The notes: generated from the letters alone by a model not told the origin. DNA of 64,000 nucleotides from Aurantiochytrium sp. KH105 (GCA_003116975.1 BGKB01000192.1:1-64000); one strand, 5' to 3'; shown: positions 38,718-48,497, counted from the stretch's first letter. Numbers and translations: made by a program.

Positions 38718-39039
38718 GCCGCCGCCCGCGCCGCGCCGCCGCGCCGCCGCGCTCCGTCCGGCACCGCCGCGCGAGGAGGCGGAATGATGAGGCCTCCTGA
38801 CTCGCTCGGCCCGACCTCCTCGAGCACAGCAGCGCAGAGCAGCGCAGAGCAGCGCAGAGCAGCGCAGAGCAGCGCAGAGCAGCGCAGAGCACAGCAGAGC
38901 AGAGCAAAGCGCCAAAGGCTTGCTCGCCCCGCGTCACTTCTGCCGTGCCGTGCCTTGCCTTGCCTGCCTTGCCTGACTTGCCTTGCTCTGCCCGTCCGCG
39001 CGCGGCGTCCGGCTCAGTCCAGAGTCTGGGTCTTCGAGG
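38718..39039. promoter_or_regulatory. divergent promoter region with decamer array
   Basis: Both the WBP4-like (minus) and HAD-ABH (plus) genes start from this 322-nt gap. It contains six perfect AGCGCAGAGC decamers (38831-38890) and a TGCCT/TTGCC-rich stretch (38941-38990). No TATA box is obvious. Confidence 0.5.
38831..38890. repeat. six tandem AGCGCAGAGC decamers
   Basis: A perfect 10-bp array inside a bidirectional promoter. The half unit CAGAG/CAGCG relates it to the CAGAG pentamers elsewhere. Confidence 0.9.
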
Positions 39040-40701
39040 ATGGCGACCTTGAACGGGAAGCGGGCCGTGGTCTTCGACCTGGGCGGCGTGGTGCTGGGGT
39101 CGCCGCTGCAAGGTATCGCGGAGCACGAAAAGGAGTTTGGCATCGCGGACGGCTTCGTGAACATCAGCATCGTGCAGCGTGGAAGGCAAGGCGCCTTTGA
39201 GAGGCTGGAGCGCGGGGAACTCCCGCTCGATGACTTTTACCGCGTCTTCAGGGAGGAACTCGGATCCCCCGAGGCGATGGAACAGTTCAAGGCGTACCTG
39301 ACCAAAAAAGGAAAGCCCGTGCCGCCCAATCTGCCGGCATCATACGACATTGACACGGAGAAGATGTTCGGCACGATGATGTCGTGTGCCGCCCAAGTCA
39401 ATCGCGACATGTGCCACGCCCTCTTTGTGCTGCGCGGCCTGGGTCTCAAAGTGTGCGCCTTGACCAACAACTGGAAAATGGGCGGGGACGATGACTCGAG
39501 CTCGACAAAAATTCTTCGAGCGTTTTTCGATCACATCCTCGAAAGCTCCGAACTTGGCCTGCGGAAGCCGGACGAGCGCATCTATCGGCATACGGAAAAG
39601 GTCCTTGGCGTCTCTTCGGAAGAGATTTGCTTTCTCGATGATATTGGCACCAACGTCAAGGCGGCGCGCAAGATTGGCTGGACGACTGTCAAGGTCGAAC
39701 TCGGCAACAAGCTCAAGGCTATTCGCGAGCTCGCCGTCGCCCTCGGACTTCCGGAGGACACCTTGCTGATCCACAACGACCGTCCTACCAAGCTGCAACT
39801 CCCGGTGAGTGCAGCCGGCAACCTCGTCTGCGACCTGTATGGAAGTGCGACGGACCCTATCGTCATCTTCTTGCACGGCGGCGGCCAGACGAGACACACG
39901 TGGGAACGCTCGGCAGCGGCCTTTGTCGCCGAGGGCTTTTGCGCCCTCCTTGTCGACATGAAGGGCCATGGCGAGAGCGACTGGGATGAACGTCCTGGGG
40001 TGGACGATAACGAGCGCTATGCCGTGCGCTCGTACGCCGAGGATCTCGACCGCCTCGTAGCTTTCTTCACACTCAATGAGCACCCCCGTGGCTTTGCCAT
40101 CGTGGGCGCTTCTCTGGGAGGCATCGCTACACTTTCTACGGACCGTGCACGTCACGAAGCCGCAGCCATCGTCCTCGTGGACATTGTGCCGCGTATGCAG
40201 CCCGAGGGCGTGCATCGCGTCCTGAGCTGGATGAAGGAAACCGGCGAGGCTGGCTTTGACACCCTCGATGAGGCGGCTGACGCCATTGCGGCGTACAATC
40301 CTACTCGGACTCCCCGACCCCGCGAGGATGTCCTCGCCGGACTGCAAAAGAATTTGCGCCGTACACCAACGGGTCGCTGGAAGTGGCATTGGGATCCAAA
40401 GTTTGTCGGCTCGCAAAAGCCCGCGAATGCTGATCTCGAGGCGTACCACAGCCGGATTCAGGCCCATGCCAAGGACACCCAGACGCCGTGTCTCCTCGTG
40501 CGGGGCCGCGAGACGGACCTCGTCAGCGAGTCAGCCGCGGAAGAGTTTGTCCAAATCATGCCCAACGCGCGCTTCGTCAACGTCGAGAAGGCGGCTCATA
40601 TGGTGGTTGGGGACCGCAACGACGTCTTTGCCAGCGAGGCGCTCAGTTTTCTTCGCGCGCATCTTGCGCCGGAGCTTGCTTCTCCGACCGCCAAGCTCTA
40701 G
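39040..40701 (+). CDS. HAD-like domain fused to serine-type alpha/beta hydrolase
   Basis: A 553-residue protein. ATG 39040 (MATLNGKRAVVFDLGG) is used; the longer frame starts at TTG. Residues 8-232 are a HAD hydrolase domain of the EPHX2/ACAD10 type: motif I FDLGGVV (D13, but Gly15 where a second Asp is usual), motif II LTNNW (T142), K176 in GLRKPD, and motif III LDDIG (D200, D201). Residues about 260-545 are an alpha/beta hydrolase: HGGG at 279-282, nucleophile elbow GASLGG with S358, then D493 and H520 (KAAHMVV). The order is that of soluble epoxide hydrolase, but a serine stands where EPHX2 has its catalytic Asp, so an esterase, lipase-like or peroxidase-like activity is more likely. Loss of the second motif I Asp also suggests the HAD part may be non-phosphatase or structural. 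Probably soluble; no signal peptide. Confidence 0.87.
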   Translation: MATLNGKRAVVFDLGGVVLGSPLQGIAEHEKEFGIADGFVNISIVQRGRQGAFERLERGELPLDDFYRVFREELGSPEAMEQFKAYLTKKGKPVPPNLPASYDIDTEKMFGTMMSCAAQVNRDMCHALFVLRGLGLKVCALTNNWKMGGDDDSSSTKILRAFFDHILESSELGLRKPDERIYRHTEKVLGVSSEEICFLDDIGTNVKAARKIGWTTVKVELGNKLKAIRELAVALGLPEDTLLIHNDRPTKLQLPVSAAGNLVCDLYGSATDPIVIFLHGGGQTRHTWERSAAAFVAEGFCALLVDMKGHGESDWDERPGVDDNERYAVRSYAEDLDRLVAFFTLNEHPRGFAIVGASLGGIATLSTDRARHEAAAIVLVDIVPRMQPEGVHRVLSWMKETGEAGFDTLDEAADAIAAYNPTRTPRPREDVLAGLQKNLRRTPTGRWKWHWDPKFVGSQKPANADLEAYHSRIQAHAKDTQTPCLLVRGRETDLVSESAAEEFVQIMPNARFVNVEKAAHMVVGDRNDVFASEALSFLRAHLAPELASPTAKL

Positions 40702-40715
40702 CTCGAGCGGCATGG

Positions 40716-40748
40716 CATGACATGACGTGACATGACATGACATGACAT
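40716..40748. repeat. (CATGA)n pentanucleotide repeat
   Basis: About seven units with one change, starting 15 nt after the stop codon, so probably in the 3' UTR. Confidence 0.85.
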
Positions 40749-41645
40749 AATGCCTCGCTTGCTTTGCTCCGACTTGATCTCGTCTGCTCTGCTATGGTCT
40801 GCCGTTTGGGCGGCGCCACTTTTGCCCCAGATCGTGGCATGCGTTTGCATCCCCCTAGCCCGAGGTTCCTATGAATGAACAAAAATGCGAGCTTACCACC
40901 TGTCTGTTGGTTGTGGAGCGCGGCACTACGATAGCGGCGCCGCGTCGTTATTGATCCTTTCTTTCAAGAGCCCGTCCGAACCACCGTCTGCCTGCTCGCT
41001 CTCTTGCTCCTTGCTTGCTTGCTTACTTTGCGCGCCTGGCCAAGCTCCTGCCGTTGGTCCGGCTCGGCCGCGGCGCTCTGCACCGGCCCTGCACGTGCCT
41101 GCCCAGCTTGTTGCTGTCTCTCTCTCTCTCTTTGTCAGTCTGTCTTTCACTGATCTCCTCGTCTGGCTGATTCTCACACCCAGCATCCACCATGGCCAGT
41201 GCAGGCTGATCGACTGTGAAAGACTTCCAGCGAGCCGGACCAGCGCGCGGGACTCGGTTCTGCCCGCCGCCGCCGCCGCGCCGCTCGCCGACCGCCGCCG
41301 CCCCGGGCCCGCCGCCGCGCTTCCTCGCCTCGCCTGCCTGCTGCAGCGCCTGGCTCCCTCCCTCCCGTGCACGAGGCGAGGCGAGACTGGGCAGCTGCAC
41401 AGCAAGAGAGAGACGCGCGAGACACTGCCTGGCTTGCCAGCCTGGTGCACTCACTCACCTATACCATGGCTACTGCTGCTTGCTCGTGCAGGTGCTTGCC
41501 TGCCTGCTTGCGCCCCCGGGGGGCGGGAAGCCGCCTCGTACGCGCCTCGCTCTCGAGGTGGACGGACCCGCCTCCTGCCTGCCTGCCTGCTGCCTGCTGC
41601 CTGCCGCGGAGGAGAGGAGCGCGGGCGACGACGCCGGCGCCGGCG

Positions 41646-41698
41646 CTTGCTTGCTTGCTTGCTTGCGTGCTTGCGTGCGTGCGTGCGTGCCTGCGTGC
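41646..41698. repeat. (GCTT)n then (GCGT)n tetranucleotides
   Basis: The same TTGC/TGCG pair of units as at 23235-23298, in the opposite order. Confidence 0.85.
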
Positions 41699-42389
41699 GC
41701 GTCAAGGCGAGGCCGCAGGCCGCTGCGAGCATCTTTCGAGGGCGCCGCGAGCGTGCCTTCGCATGAGGGTGCGAGGCGAGACCGTCCGTCCTCTCGCCAC
41801 CTCGATCGAGTCCCCGCCGCACAGCGGTGGCAGTGGCCGCGGGTGCGCGCGATGCAATGCGGTGCGGTGCGGTGCGATGCGATGCGAGGTGGCGATTGGG
41901 CAAGCAGTCGGTCGATGCCTGCGGCCGAGCAAGGAGGGAACGAAGGAAGGCGCGCGAGCTCGAGCAGAGGGCTCGCCTCGAAACGCCTCGCAGAGCGCGC
42001 ATCAACCCCTCCCGCCCTCCCTCCCTCCCTCCCTGCGTCCGCATCATCCTCGCCGGGCCGACGCCGTCTGCGCTGCGCGCGGTGCACGGCGAGGCGAGGC
42101 GAGGCGAGGCGGGCCAGACCAAGACCGAGACCCGGCCCGGGCTCGGCTCGAGCTCGTCGCGGCGCGGCAGAGAGCAGGCCAGGCCAGAGCAGGCACTCCA
42201 AGCAGCTAGAGGGCGAAGGAGGAGGAGGCTGGCCGAGCGCTTCTTAGCTGCAGAAAAGGAAGGAGCACCAAACCCGAACTTGCGAAGCCGGCGCGCAAGT
42301 CCCGAGTCGGCGCGGCTTGCGCGGCGACGCGAGAGGCGCGGCCAGGAGAGGCCCAGCGCGCAGGCGCGCGGCGCGGAGACCAGACAGTG

Positions 42390-42422
42390 AGGCGAGGCGA
42401 GACGAGGCGAGGCGAGGCGCGG
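42390..42422. repeat. (GAGGC)n pentanucleotide repeat
   Basis: About six units, ending 37 nt before the KCC start codon. A second patch lies at 42087-42112. Confidence 0.85.
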
Positions 42423-42458
42423 CGAGACCGACCAGGCGCCTCGCAGCGGACGGCAAGG

Positions 42459-45400
42459 ATGCTCGCCGGATGTACAGCAAAACCCCAAGCCGAGGAGGAC
42501 CTGCGACGCACCGCCGCGCTCACAGAAACGGCAGACGCAGCTGGAAGCAGCGGAGAGACCCGCGTCGACACAAATCACAATAACAGCCAAGCGCACGAGG
42601 CCAGCAAGACAGGCAACAGACAGGAATTCCACGACAGCGGCGGCGGCAGCAGCAGCACGAGCGTCAGCTCCAGCACAAGTCGAGGCGTCACGATGCCCAA
42701 CCTCAAAGACCGCATGGTGCACCACGCAGAGCACAAGAGCTTCTACGAGGTGTATGAAGAGAACATCTCGCTGCAAAAGACCCTGCCCTCCGGCAAGTCG
42801 GTCTTTGCCCTCGATGGCCCCAGCGACCCCGAAGCAGGAGGACCTGCGGCTGCGGGAGCTGCCGGCGCGGCTGCCGCTCTTGCGGCTCCCAAGCGCTTCG
42901 GCACCCTCTTTGGCGTCTACTTGCCATGCCTGCAAAACATCCTCGGCGTCATTCTCTTTATTCGCCTGCCTTGGATTGTCGGCCAGGCCGGCACCGTGCT
43001 GACCACGGTCATTATCATGCTCTGCGTCCTGGCCACAGGACTCACCACGCTCTCCATGAGCGCTCTGGCGACCAACGGCAAGGTCGGCGCCGGCGGACCG
43101 TACGGTATCCTTTTGCAGAATCTTGGGCCCGAGTTCGCGGGCAGTATTGGTGTCCTCTTCTATCTTGGCACAACCATCGCCGGAACCATGTACGCCTTGG
43201 GAGGCGTTGAGGCCATGTTTACGAGTTTTGGCATTCAAGAGGGTATTTTCACCTTTGACCGCCAAATCATTGCCATCCTCTGGACCCTCATGCTCGGCTC
43301 CATCGTCTTTGCAGGCATGAAATGGGTGTCCAAGGTCTCGCTCATCTTTCTTGCCGTGGTTCTCATGGCCGTTTTCTTCATGACAGTGGGCGCATTTGCC
43401 TTTGCGGCCGAGTCGTGGGCCCCCGAAGGCGTGCTGCGTGCCGCGTCTGCCTCCGAGAACATGAGCTCCAATTTCACGGCCGATCCCGACACCGGCCGCA
43501 CCCCGAACTTCACCTCCCTTATTGCGCTTTTCTTCCCGTCTGTCACGGGAATCATGGCTGGGTCCAACCGCTCGGGTGTCTTGGAGAACCCAGGTCGGGC
43601 CATCCCCAAGGGCACGCTCGGCGCCATCGCCACCACGACCTCTTTGTACATAATGACGACCTGGCTCTTTGGTCTCGTTGTCGCCAACGAAACGCTACTC
43701 AGTAACAAGCTCGTGGCCTCCACCATCGCATGGCCTCACCAGTACGTTGTCGCGGTCGGTATTATCATGTCTTGCGTCGGAGCCGGTCTCCAATCACTTG
43801 CTGGCGCCCCCCAGCTTCTCAAGAGCATTGCCAACGACGGGCACATTCCCTTTTTGCGCGTCTTTGGCACGGCCAACCCTGACGATGAACCCCGTCGCGC
43901 CGTTGCATTCACCACCGCCATTGCTGCAGCGACCTGTCTGGCCGGCAACCTCGACTACATTACGCCCATCATCACCATGTTTTTCCTCTCCATGTACGGC
44001 GCCATCAACCTGGCCTGTTTCTTGTCAGGCGTACTCCGCTCCCCGAGCTTTCGTCCCACCTGGCGCTACTTCCACTGGTCCACGGCACTGCTTGGCGCCC
44101 TCGTCTGTGCCATCATGATGTTCATCATCTCGGCGCTTTACGCCTTTGTGGCCATGCTCCTCGTCTCCTGCGTGTTTGCCTACATTCGCGCATACCGCGA
44201 AAAGAAGGAATGGGGAAGCGCACTCTTTGGTCTTCGCCTGAACCAGGCCATGAATGCTCTTTTGGATCTCTCCGATATGTCGCAAGACCGCATGCGCCGC
44301 GCGCGTCGCAAACGTCGCCGTCGTATTGCGCGCCGCAAGGCCCTGGGGACCCGCGATGCCAGCGGTGCGCGAGGTGCTCTTTCTTGGCTTCGCTTTCCGG
44401 GTCAAGCGGGTGACGACACAAAAGGAACCAAGGAGGCCGGCGACATCGAAGCACAGAACGATGTCAGCATGCTGCGCAAACCCGACCTCGACAAATACGA
44501 GAGCGATTCGCTTGCATCTTCGGACGAGGAAGACGACCTCGACTGCGCCGACTTGGACACCTTCTCTGTCGACTCGCCTGATCGCGATGACGGTGGCTAC
44601 ATGTCGGCAACAGAGGAGAATGATGCCTTTCTCGACGCGTCCGGCGGCAAGACATCCGAGAAGAACTGGAGGCCCCAGATTCTCGTGCTCTGCAAGCTTG
44701 GCGCATCAGATGGCAAGAGCGAAGGGAACCAGTGCGACACGAAAAAGAAGCAAAAGATGCGTGTCACCAACCCGAGTCTGCTGCGCCTTGCCTCGCAGCT
44801 GAAAAAGGGCCGCGGGCTCACCATCGTCACATCTGTACTCCATGGCGACGTTTTGGACGCTGGGAACAAGATCCGCTGCGCCAAGGCTCGCTACAAGCTG
44901 TCGAACGAGCTCGTCAAGAATGATGTTCGTGGCTTCACGGACGTTATTTTGGGATCGGGGCCGAATCTGCTTGAGCCCCTACGCGTGCTCTTTCAGTCAA
45001 AGGGCCTCGGTATGCTTTCCCCCAACACAGTTATGCTTGCTTGGCCACGACGCTGGCGCGCCGCCGACCTTGCATCAGGCACGCCCTCGGAGCGAGCGTT
45101 GCTGACCTCCCATCAGGAATCGTACGTCAAGCTTCTCAAGGACGCAATTGGATGTCAAAAGGCGCTCATGGTCGTCAAGGGCAAAGCTGTCTTCCCGGAA
45201 GACCCTGGACAATGCAAGAGCACAATTGATGTCTGGTGGCTCATTCACGATGGAGACATGCTCGTGCTTCTCCCGTATCTTCTTCAACGTCACCGCGTGT
45301 GGGCCGGCACCAAGCTGCGCATCTTTGCAATTGCAGACGACCTCGTCAACTTTGCCGCCTCGCAAGCCAATCTTCGTCAGCACCTACAAGAGCTTCGCAT

Positions 45401-46406
45401 CGAGGCTGAAATCGAAATGATCCACGTCGGGGCCTCTCATGCCCGTGACGTTGACCAGAACCGAACGGTCATCGCCCGCAATGCGGAGCAGGGTCGTGCA
45501 GACCAGAACTGTATTCTCTCTGCTGACATGTTCAAGCCTCTTGCCGAAGGCGAGGAAATGGCGCTCGGTGGAGCCCATTCTCATCTCCCGCATACCTCGA
45601 CGCTCTCTGGAACCTCTGACGCCCACATGGCGAGCCCAAGCAAGCAGCGAGGTCCCATCCCGCTGATTCGCTCGCTATCACGCCGGGCATCGCTGGAGCG
45701 TGGCCACCCCCCCGCGGGTGGACTCGACGGCGAAACGGGCGACGCGGTCGACCTCGCGCGTGTTGGCGAAATCGCGCAGCATATTCGCGACAGCAGCGGT
45801 CAGGAGACACAGCGCTGGATTCAAGGCAAGTATGGCTCCGGCCCGTCCCCGGCGCTTCAGTCACTCTTTGCGCCCATGAACGACATTCAAGAAGAAGATG
45901 GCACGTCCATTTCGGAACCAACTACTGGAAATAGCGTCGATGAGATGGAGCGCGTCGAGGAAGCCTCGGCAACACCAGCGCCGGTGCCCCCCGTGCGGGA
46001 GATCGAAAGCGAAGAGAAGCATACCGGCCCGGAGGATGATGTGCAGAGTCCCAGCCGGACGACATCTTGCGGACGGAGTGAGGCAGGAGCGCCTCGCGGG
46101 CCCATGAGCAATCTCGAGGATCCTTTTCGCCCCGAGCTGTATCCTTCGTATCAGCGACGTGAGATCATCCTTGCTTCCAAGTCGGCTGATTTGCAGCGCT
46201 TGGCAAAGCGTCTGCGTACCGCTACGTATTTGAACGAGAAGATTCGGGAGCACTCGAGTTCCGCCGACCTTGTAGTGCTCAATTTGCCTCTCTCGCGAAA
46301 CACGCCCACGCAGGAGTTCATCAAGTACACTGAAGCGCTCACCCAAGGCTTGCCGCGCGTCATTATGTTGCGCGGTCACGGAAGCGAGCACGTCGCGTCG
46401 CTGTAG
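42459..46406 (+). CDS. KCC-type cation-chloride cotransporter (SLC12 family)
   Basis: A 1315-residue membrane transporter. ATG 42459 is the first ATG in frame; the frame before it begins with GTG and is an RRGE-type repeat. Twelve hydrophobic helices follow a polar N-terminus of about 150 residues. Signatures of the K-Cl branch include GTLFGVYLPCLQNILGVILF at helix 1, the Tyr of GAGGPYGILLQNLGPEF (potassium-site position in known structures), GIMAGSNRSG, GLQSLAGAPQLL and RPTWRYFHW. The loop between helices 5 and 6 is short (about 35 residues, two N-glycosylation sites) where animal KCCs have a large folded loop. The long cytosolic C-terminus keeps the KCC nucleotide-fold-like region and ends near VIMLRGHGSEH, but has Ser/acidic insertions. 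Likely role: potassium and chloride export for volume and osmotic control. Convergent with purM. Confidence 0.93.
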   Translation: MLAGCTAKPQAEEDLRRTAALTETADAAGSSGETRVDTNHNNSQAHEASKTGNRQEFHDSGGGSSSTSVSSSTSRGVTMPNLKDRMVHHAEHKSFYEVYEENISLQKTLPSGKSVFALDGPSDPEAGGPAAAGAAGAAAALAAPKRFGTLFGVYLPCLQNILGVILFIRLPWIVGQAGTVLTTVIIMLCVLATGLTTLSMSALATNGKVGAGGPYGILLQNLGPEFAGSIGVLFYLGTTIAGTMYALGGVEAMFTSFGIQEGIFTFDRQIIAILWTLMLGSIVFAGMKWVSKVSLIFLAVVLMAVFFMTVGAFAFAAESWAPEGVLRAASASENMSSNFTADPDTGRTPNFTSLIALFFPSVTGIMAGSNRSGVLENPGRAIPKGTLGAIATTTSLYIMTTWLFGLVVANETLLSNKLVASTIAWPHQYVVAVGIIMSCVGAGLQSLAGAPQLLKSIANDGHIPFLRVFGTANPDDEPRRAVAFTTAIAAATCLAGNLDYITPIITMFFLSMYGAINLACFLSGVLRSPSFRPTWRYFHWSTALLGALVCAIMMFIISALYAFVAMLLVSCVFAYIRAYREKKEWGSALFGLRLNQAMNALLDLSDMSQDRMRRARRKRRRRIARRKALGTRDASGARGALSWLRFPGQAGDDTKGTKEAGDIEAQNDVSMLRKPDLDKYESDSLASSDEEDDLDCADLDTFSVDSPDRDDGGYMSATEENDAFLDASGGKTSEKNWRPQILVLCKLGASDGKSEGNQCDTKKKQKMRVTNPSLLRLASQLKKGRGLTIVTSVLHGDVLDAGNKIRCAKARYKLSNELVKNDVRGFTDVILGSGPNLLEPLRVLFQSKGLGMLSPNTVMLAWPRRWRAADLASGTPSERALLTSHQESYVKLLKDAIGCQKALMVVKGKAVFPEDPGQCKSTIDVWWLIHDGDMLVLLPYLLQRHRVWAGTKLRIFAIADDLVNFAASQANLRQHLQELRIEAEIEMIHVGASHARDVDQNRTVIARNAEQGRADQNCILSADMFKPLAEGEEMALGGAHSHLPHTSTLSGTSDAHMASPSKQRGPIPLIRSLSRRASLERGHPPAGGLDGETGDAVDLARVGEIAQHIRDSSGQETQRWIQGKYGSGPSPALQSLFAPMNDIQEEDGTSISEPTTGNSVDEMERVEEASATPAPVPPVREIESEEKHTGPEDDVQSPSRTTSCGRSEAGAPRGPMSNLEDPFRPELYPSYQRREIILASKSADLQRLAKRLRTATYLNEKIREHSSSADLVVLNLPLSRNTPTQEFIKYTEALTQGLPRVIMLRGHGSEHVASL

Positions 46407-46588
46407 TAGTGTAAATATATGAAGAAAGAAGAAAACAAGCAAAGTTGGCCTTCAGGTGTAATACCATGCACATGAAGTGCAAGTGCAAAATTCGTACATG
46501 TCTTGCTTGCCCAACGCTTCATATCTGACTGCCATGTAGCGGACACGATACGATGTCCATCCGTTCATTTTTAAAATCATTTTTATCA
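46407..46588. other. convergent 3' spacer
   Basis: A 182-nt AT-rich gap between KCC and purM stops, holding both 3' ends. Confidence 0.4.
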
Positions 46589-47809
46589 TCAATCATGCTG
46601 CTTCGTGTACTCAAAGGTACCATGTGGCGACTTGATGGTGAGCTTGCTGCCCGAGGCGCCCTCCTCCAGCGCTTCGACACGACCAACGACCTGCGCATGG
46701 ACAGTGAACGACTTGGAAATGGCAATGATGCTCTCGGCAACAGCTTCGTCAACGTAGAGCTCGAGACGATGACCCATGTTGAAAACCTTGTACATTTCCT
46801 TCCAGTCCGTTCCGGAGCACTCGTGGATGATGCGAAAGAGCGGCGGGATCTCCAGCAAGTCATCCTTGATCGCGTGGCATCCCTCGCGAAGAAAGTGCAG
46901 AATCTTGGTTTGGGCTCCACCACTGCAATGAATGATGCCCTTGATGGCGCTGCGCTCGACCTCGGCGAGAACCTTTTTCAGAATGGGCGCGTAGGTGCGC
47001 GTGGGCGAGAGAACCAGCTTGCCGGCAGGCACAGTGGTGCCAGCCTCGTCGATGGCCACCGGCTCCGTGAGACCGTACTTGCCGCTGTAGACGAGGTCCT
47101 CTGGGGTAGCCGGGTCAAAGCTCTCCGGGTACTTGGCAACAAGCTCCTTGTTAAAGACGTCGTGACGCGCGGAAGTGAGTCCGTTCGATCCCATGCCACC
47201 GTTGTACTCGGTCTCGTACGTAGCCTGGCCGTACGAGGAGAGACCCACGATGACGTTGCCGGCGCAAATGTTGCCATTGTCAATGACCTTGTTAAGCGGC
47301 ATGCGCGTCACAACGGTGGAGTCCACGATCACGGAGCGCACAAGGTCGCCGACGTCAGCAGTCTCACCACCCGAGAGCACGGTGTCAATGCCCTCCTTTC
47401 TCATTTCTGCCAGGAAATCCTCCGTGCCCTGGATCAGCGCTGAGACGACCTCGCCGGGAACCAGGTTCTTGTTGCGGTTGATGATGGAGGAGAGCATGAT
47501 CTTGTCGTCGATAGCACCGCAGCACGCGACATCGTCAAGGTTCATGACGATGGCGTCCTGGGCAATGCCCTTCCACACCGAGAGGTCTCCGGTCTCCTTC
47601 CAGTACATGTACGCGAGCGAGGACTTGGTTCCGGCGCCGTCAGCGTGCATGATGAGCCCGTAGTCTTCCGAGGCGAGGTCCGGGACGATCTTGCAAAACG
47701 CCTTGGGGAAGAGGCCCTTGTCTACATTCTTGATGGCGTTGTGCACGTCCTCCTTGTCCGCGCTCACGCCCCGCGCCGCGTACCGCTGCGCGCCCGCGCT
47801 TTCCGCCAT
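46589..47809 (-). CDS. purM: phosphoribosylformylglycinamidine cyclo-ligase (AIR synthase)
   Basis: A 406-residue stand-alone PurM, which makes aminoimidazole ribotide from FGAM with ATP in purine synthesis. ATG 47809 (MAESAGAQRYAARGVSADKE) is used because the upstream frame is Arg-rich, opens at GTG and lacks homology. Family motifs: MHADGAGTKSSLAYMYWKET, SGGETADVGDLVRSV, GLSSYGQATYETEYNGGMG, CSGGAQTKI and MYKVFNMGHRLE. These strings match, from memory, the long PurM form of Bacteroidota much better than the AIR synthase part of the eukaryotic trifunctional GART protein. Being a separate gene also departs from the animal and fungal layouts. This suggests acquisition from bacteria, later adapted to host codon use. 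No targeting peptide is visible, so it is probably cytosolic. Divergent from CSN5, with 688 nt between ATGs. Confidence 0.92.
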   Translation of the reverse strand: MAESAGAQRYAARGVSADKEDVHNAIKNVDKGLFPKAFCKIVPDLASEDYGLIMHADGAGTKSSLAYMYWKETGDLSVWKGIAQDAIVMNLDDVACCGAIDDKIMLSSIINRNKNLVPGEVVSALIQGTEDFLAEMRKEGIDTVLSGGETADVGDLVRSVIVDSTVVTRMPLNKVIDNGNICAGNVIVGLSSYGQATYETEYNGGMGSNGLTSARHDVFNKELVAKYPESFDPATPEDLVYSGKYGLTEPVAIDEAGTTVPAGKLVLSPTRTYAPILKKVLAEVERSAIKGIIHCSGGAQTKILHFLREGCHAIKDDLLEIPPLFRIIHECSGTDWKEMYKVFNMGHRLELYVDEAVAESIIAISKSFTVHAQVVGRVEALEEGASGSKLTIKSPHGTFEYTKQHD

Positions 47810-48497
47810 CTTTCCTTCCCGCTGCTCCTCCTCCGCAGTCTTCCCGGGCTGCGCCGACCGCAGCTCGCCGACCCGCCGCGCCCGCGCCCTGCCGCGCCCC
47901 GTCTGCTGCGCCCTGCACGCCCGCGCTCTCCGCTGCCGCTCCCGTTTGCACGGAACCACCCAGTCTCGTCGTTGGTTGGCCGCCCCGCAATGTCGCCTTC
48001 GTCGGAGACACTAGACAGACGAACACTAGTCACTAGACAGACACTAGGCCTAGACAGACAGACACAGACAGGCAGCAGGAGCACAACGCCTCTCGCGCTG
48101 CGTATACGTGGCGTAGGAGGGCCTAGGCGCAGGGTGTTGCATGTGTGCCCTGCGCACGGAGGAGCTGCATGGATGGACTCGGTCGGTCGGGACGCGGAGA
48201 GGGAGAAGCCCGGCGCTTCAGCTCGCGATCGCGAGTCTGCTTGCCGTGCAGGTGTATACGGCCAAGCAAGACGCGAGCCAGATGTATTGGGTGCAGGCAG
48301 AATGCTTCTCGAGGCCATGGCTGGGGCCGTCGAATCGTGAAAAAATGAACCCTGCGTTTTTTAGAGCCGAGGCCATCGTGGATGCTCTGCTGCCAAAAAA
48401 ATAAATAAAATTATTTTTTAGTAATAAAAAGAAAGTTTTGGAGCAAACGCAAACAAGCAAAGTATCTTTCGCTTGTTCGCTCGGCAGCGACGCGAAG
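47810..48497. promoter_or_regulatory. divergent purM/CSN5 promoter region
   Basis: No gene is seen. It contains repeated CTAGACAGAC-like words (48011-48060), a perfect CTAGGCCTAG palindrome (48044-48053), GCCTAGG at 48121-48127 and an A/T-rich tract (48399-48431) shortly before the CSN5 start. Confidence 0.45.
48044..48053. promoter_or_regulatory. CTAGGCCTAG palindrome
   Basis: A perfect 10-bp palindrome 235 nt upstream of the purM ATG and 445 nt upstream of CSN5. Confidence 0.3.

Larger units (their letters stand above)
40702..42458. other. spacer upstream of the KCC gene
   Basis: No gene is called. Long frames on both strands (up to 604 codons on the minus strand, overlapping the KCC gene) are Arg/Ala/Ser-rich artefacts. 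It contains CATGA pentamers right after the HAD-ABH stop (40716-40748), TTGC/GCGT tetramers (41646-41698) and GAGGC pentamers (42087-42112, 42390-42422). Confidence 0.5.

Noticed and set aside
38831-38890. Regular repeat array considered as CRISPR-like
   Set aside because: Perfect 10-bp units with no spacers in a eukaryotic promoter; a plain minisatellite.
38206-39189. 327-codon minus-strand frame over the WBP4-like/HAD-ABH gap
   Set aside because: It overlaps two supported genes and translates the decamer array.
41451-43265. 604-codon minus-strand frame over the KCC start
   Set aside because: It is antisense to the conserved KCC N-terminus and otherwise consists of translated simple repeats.
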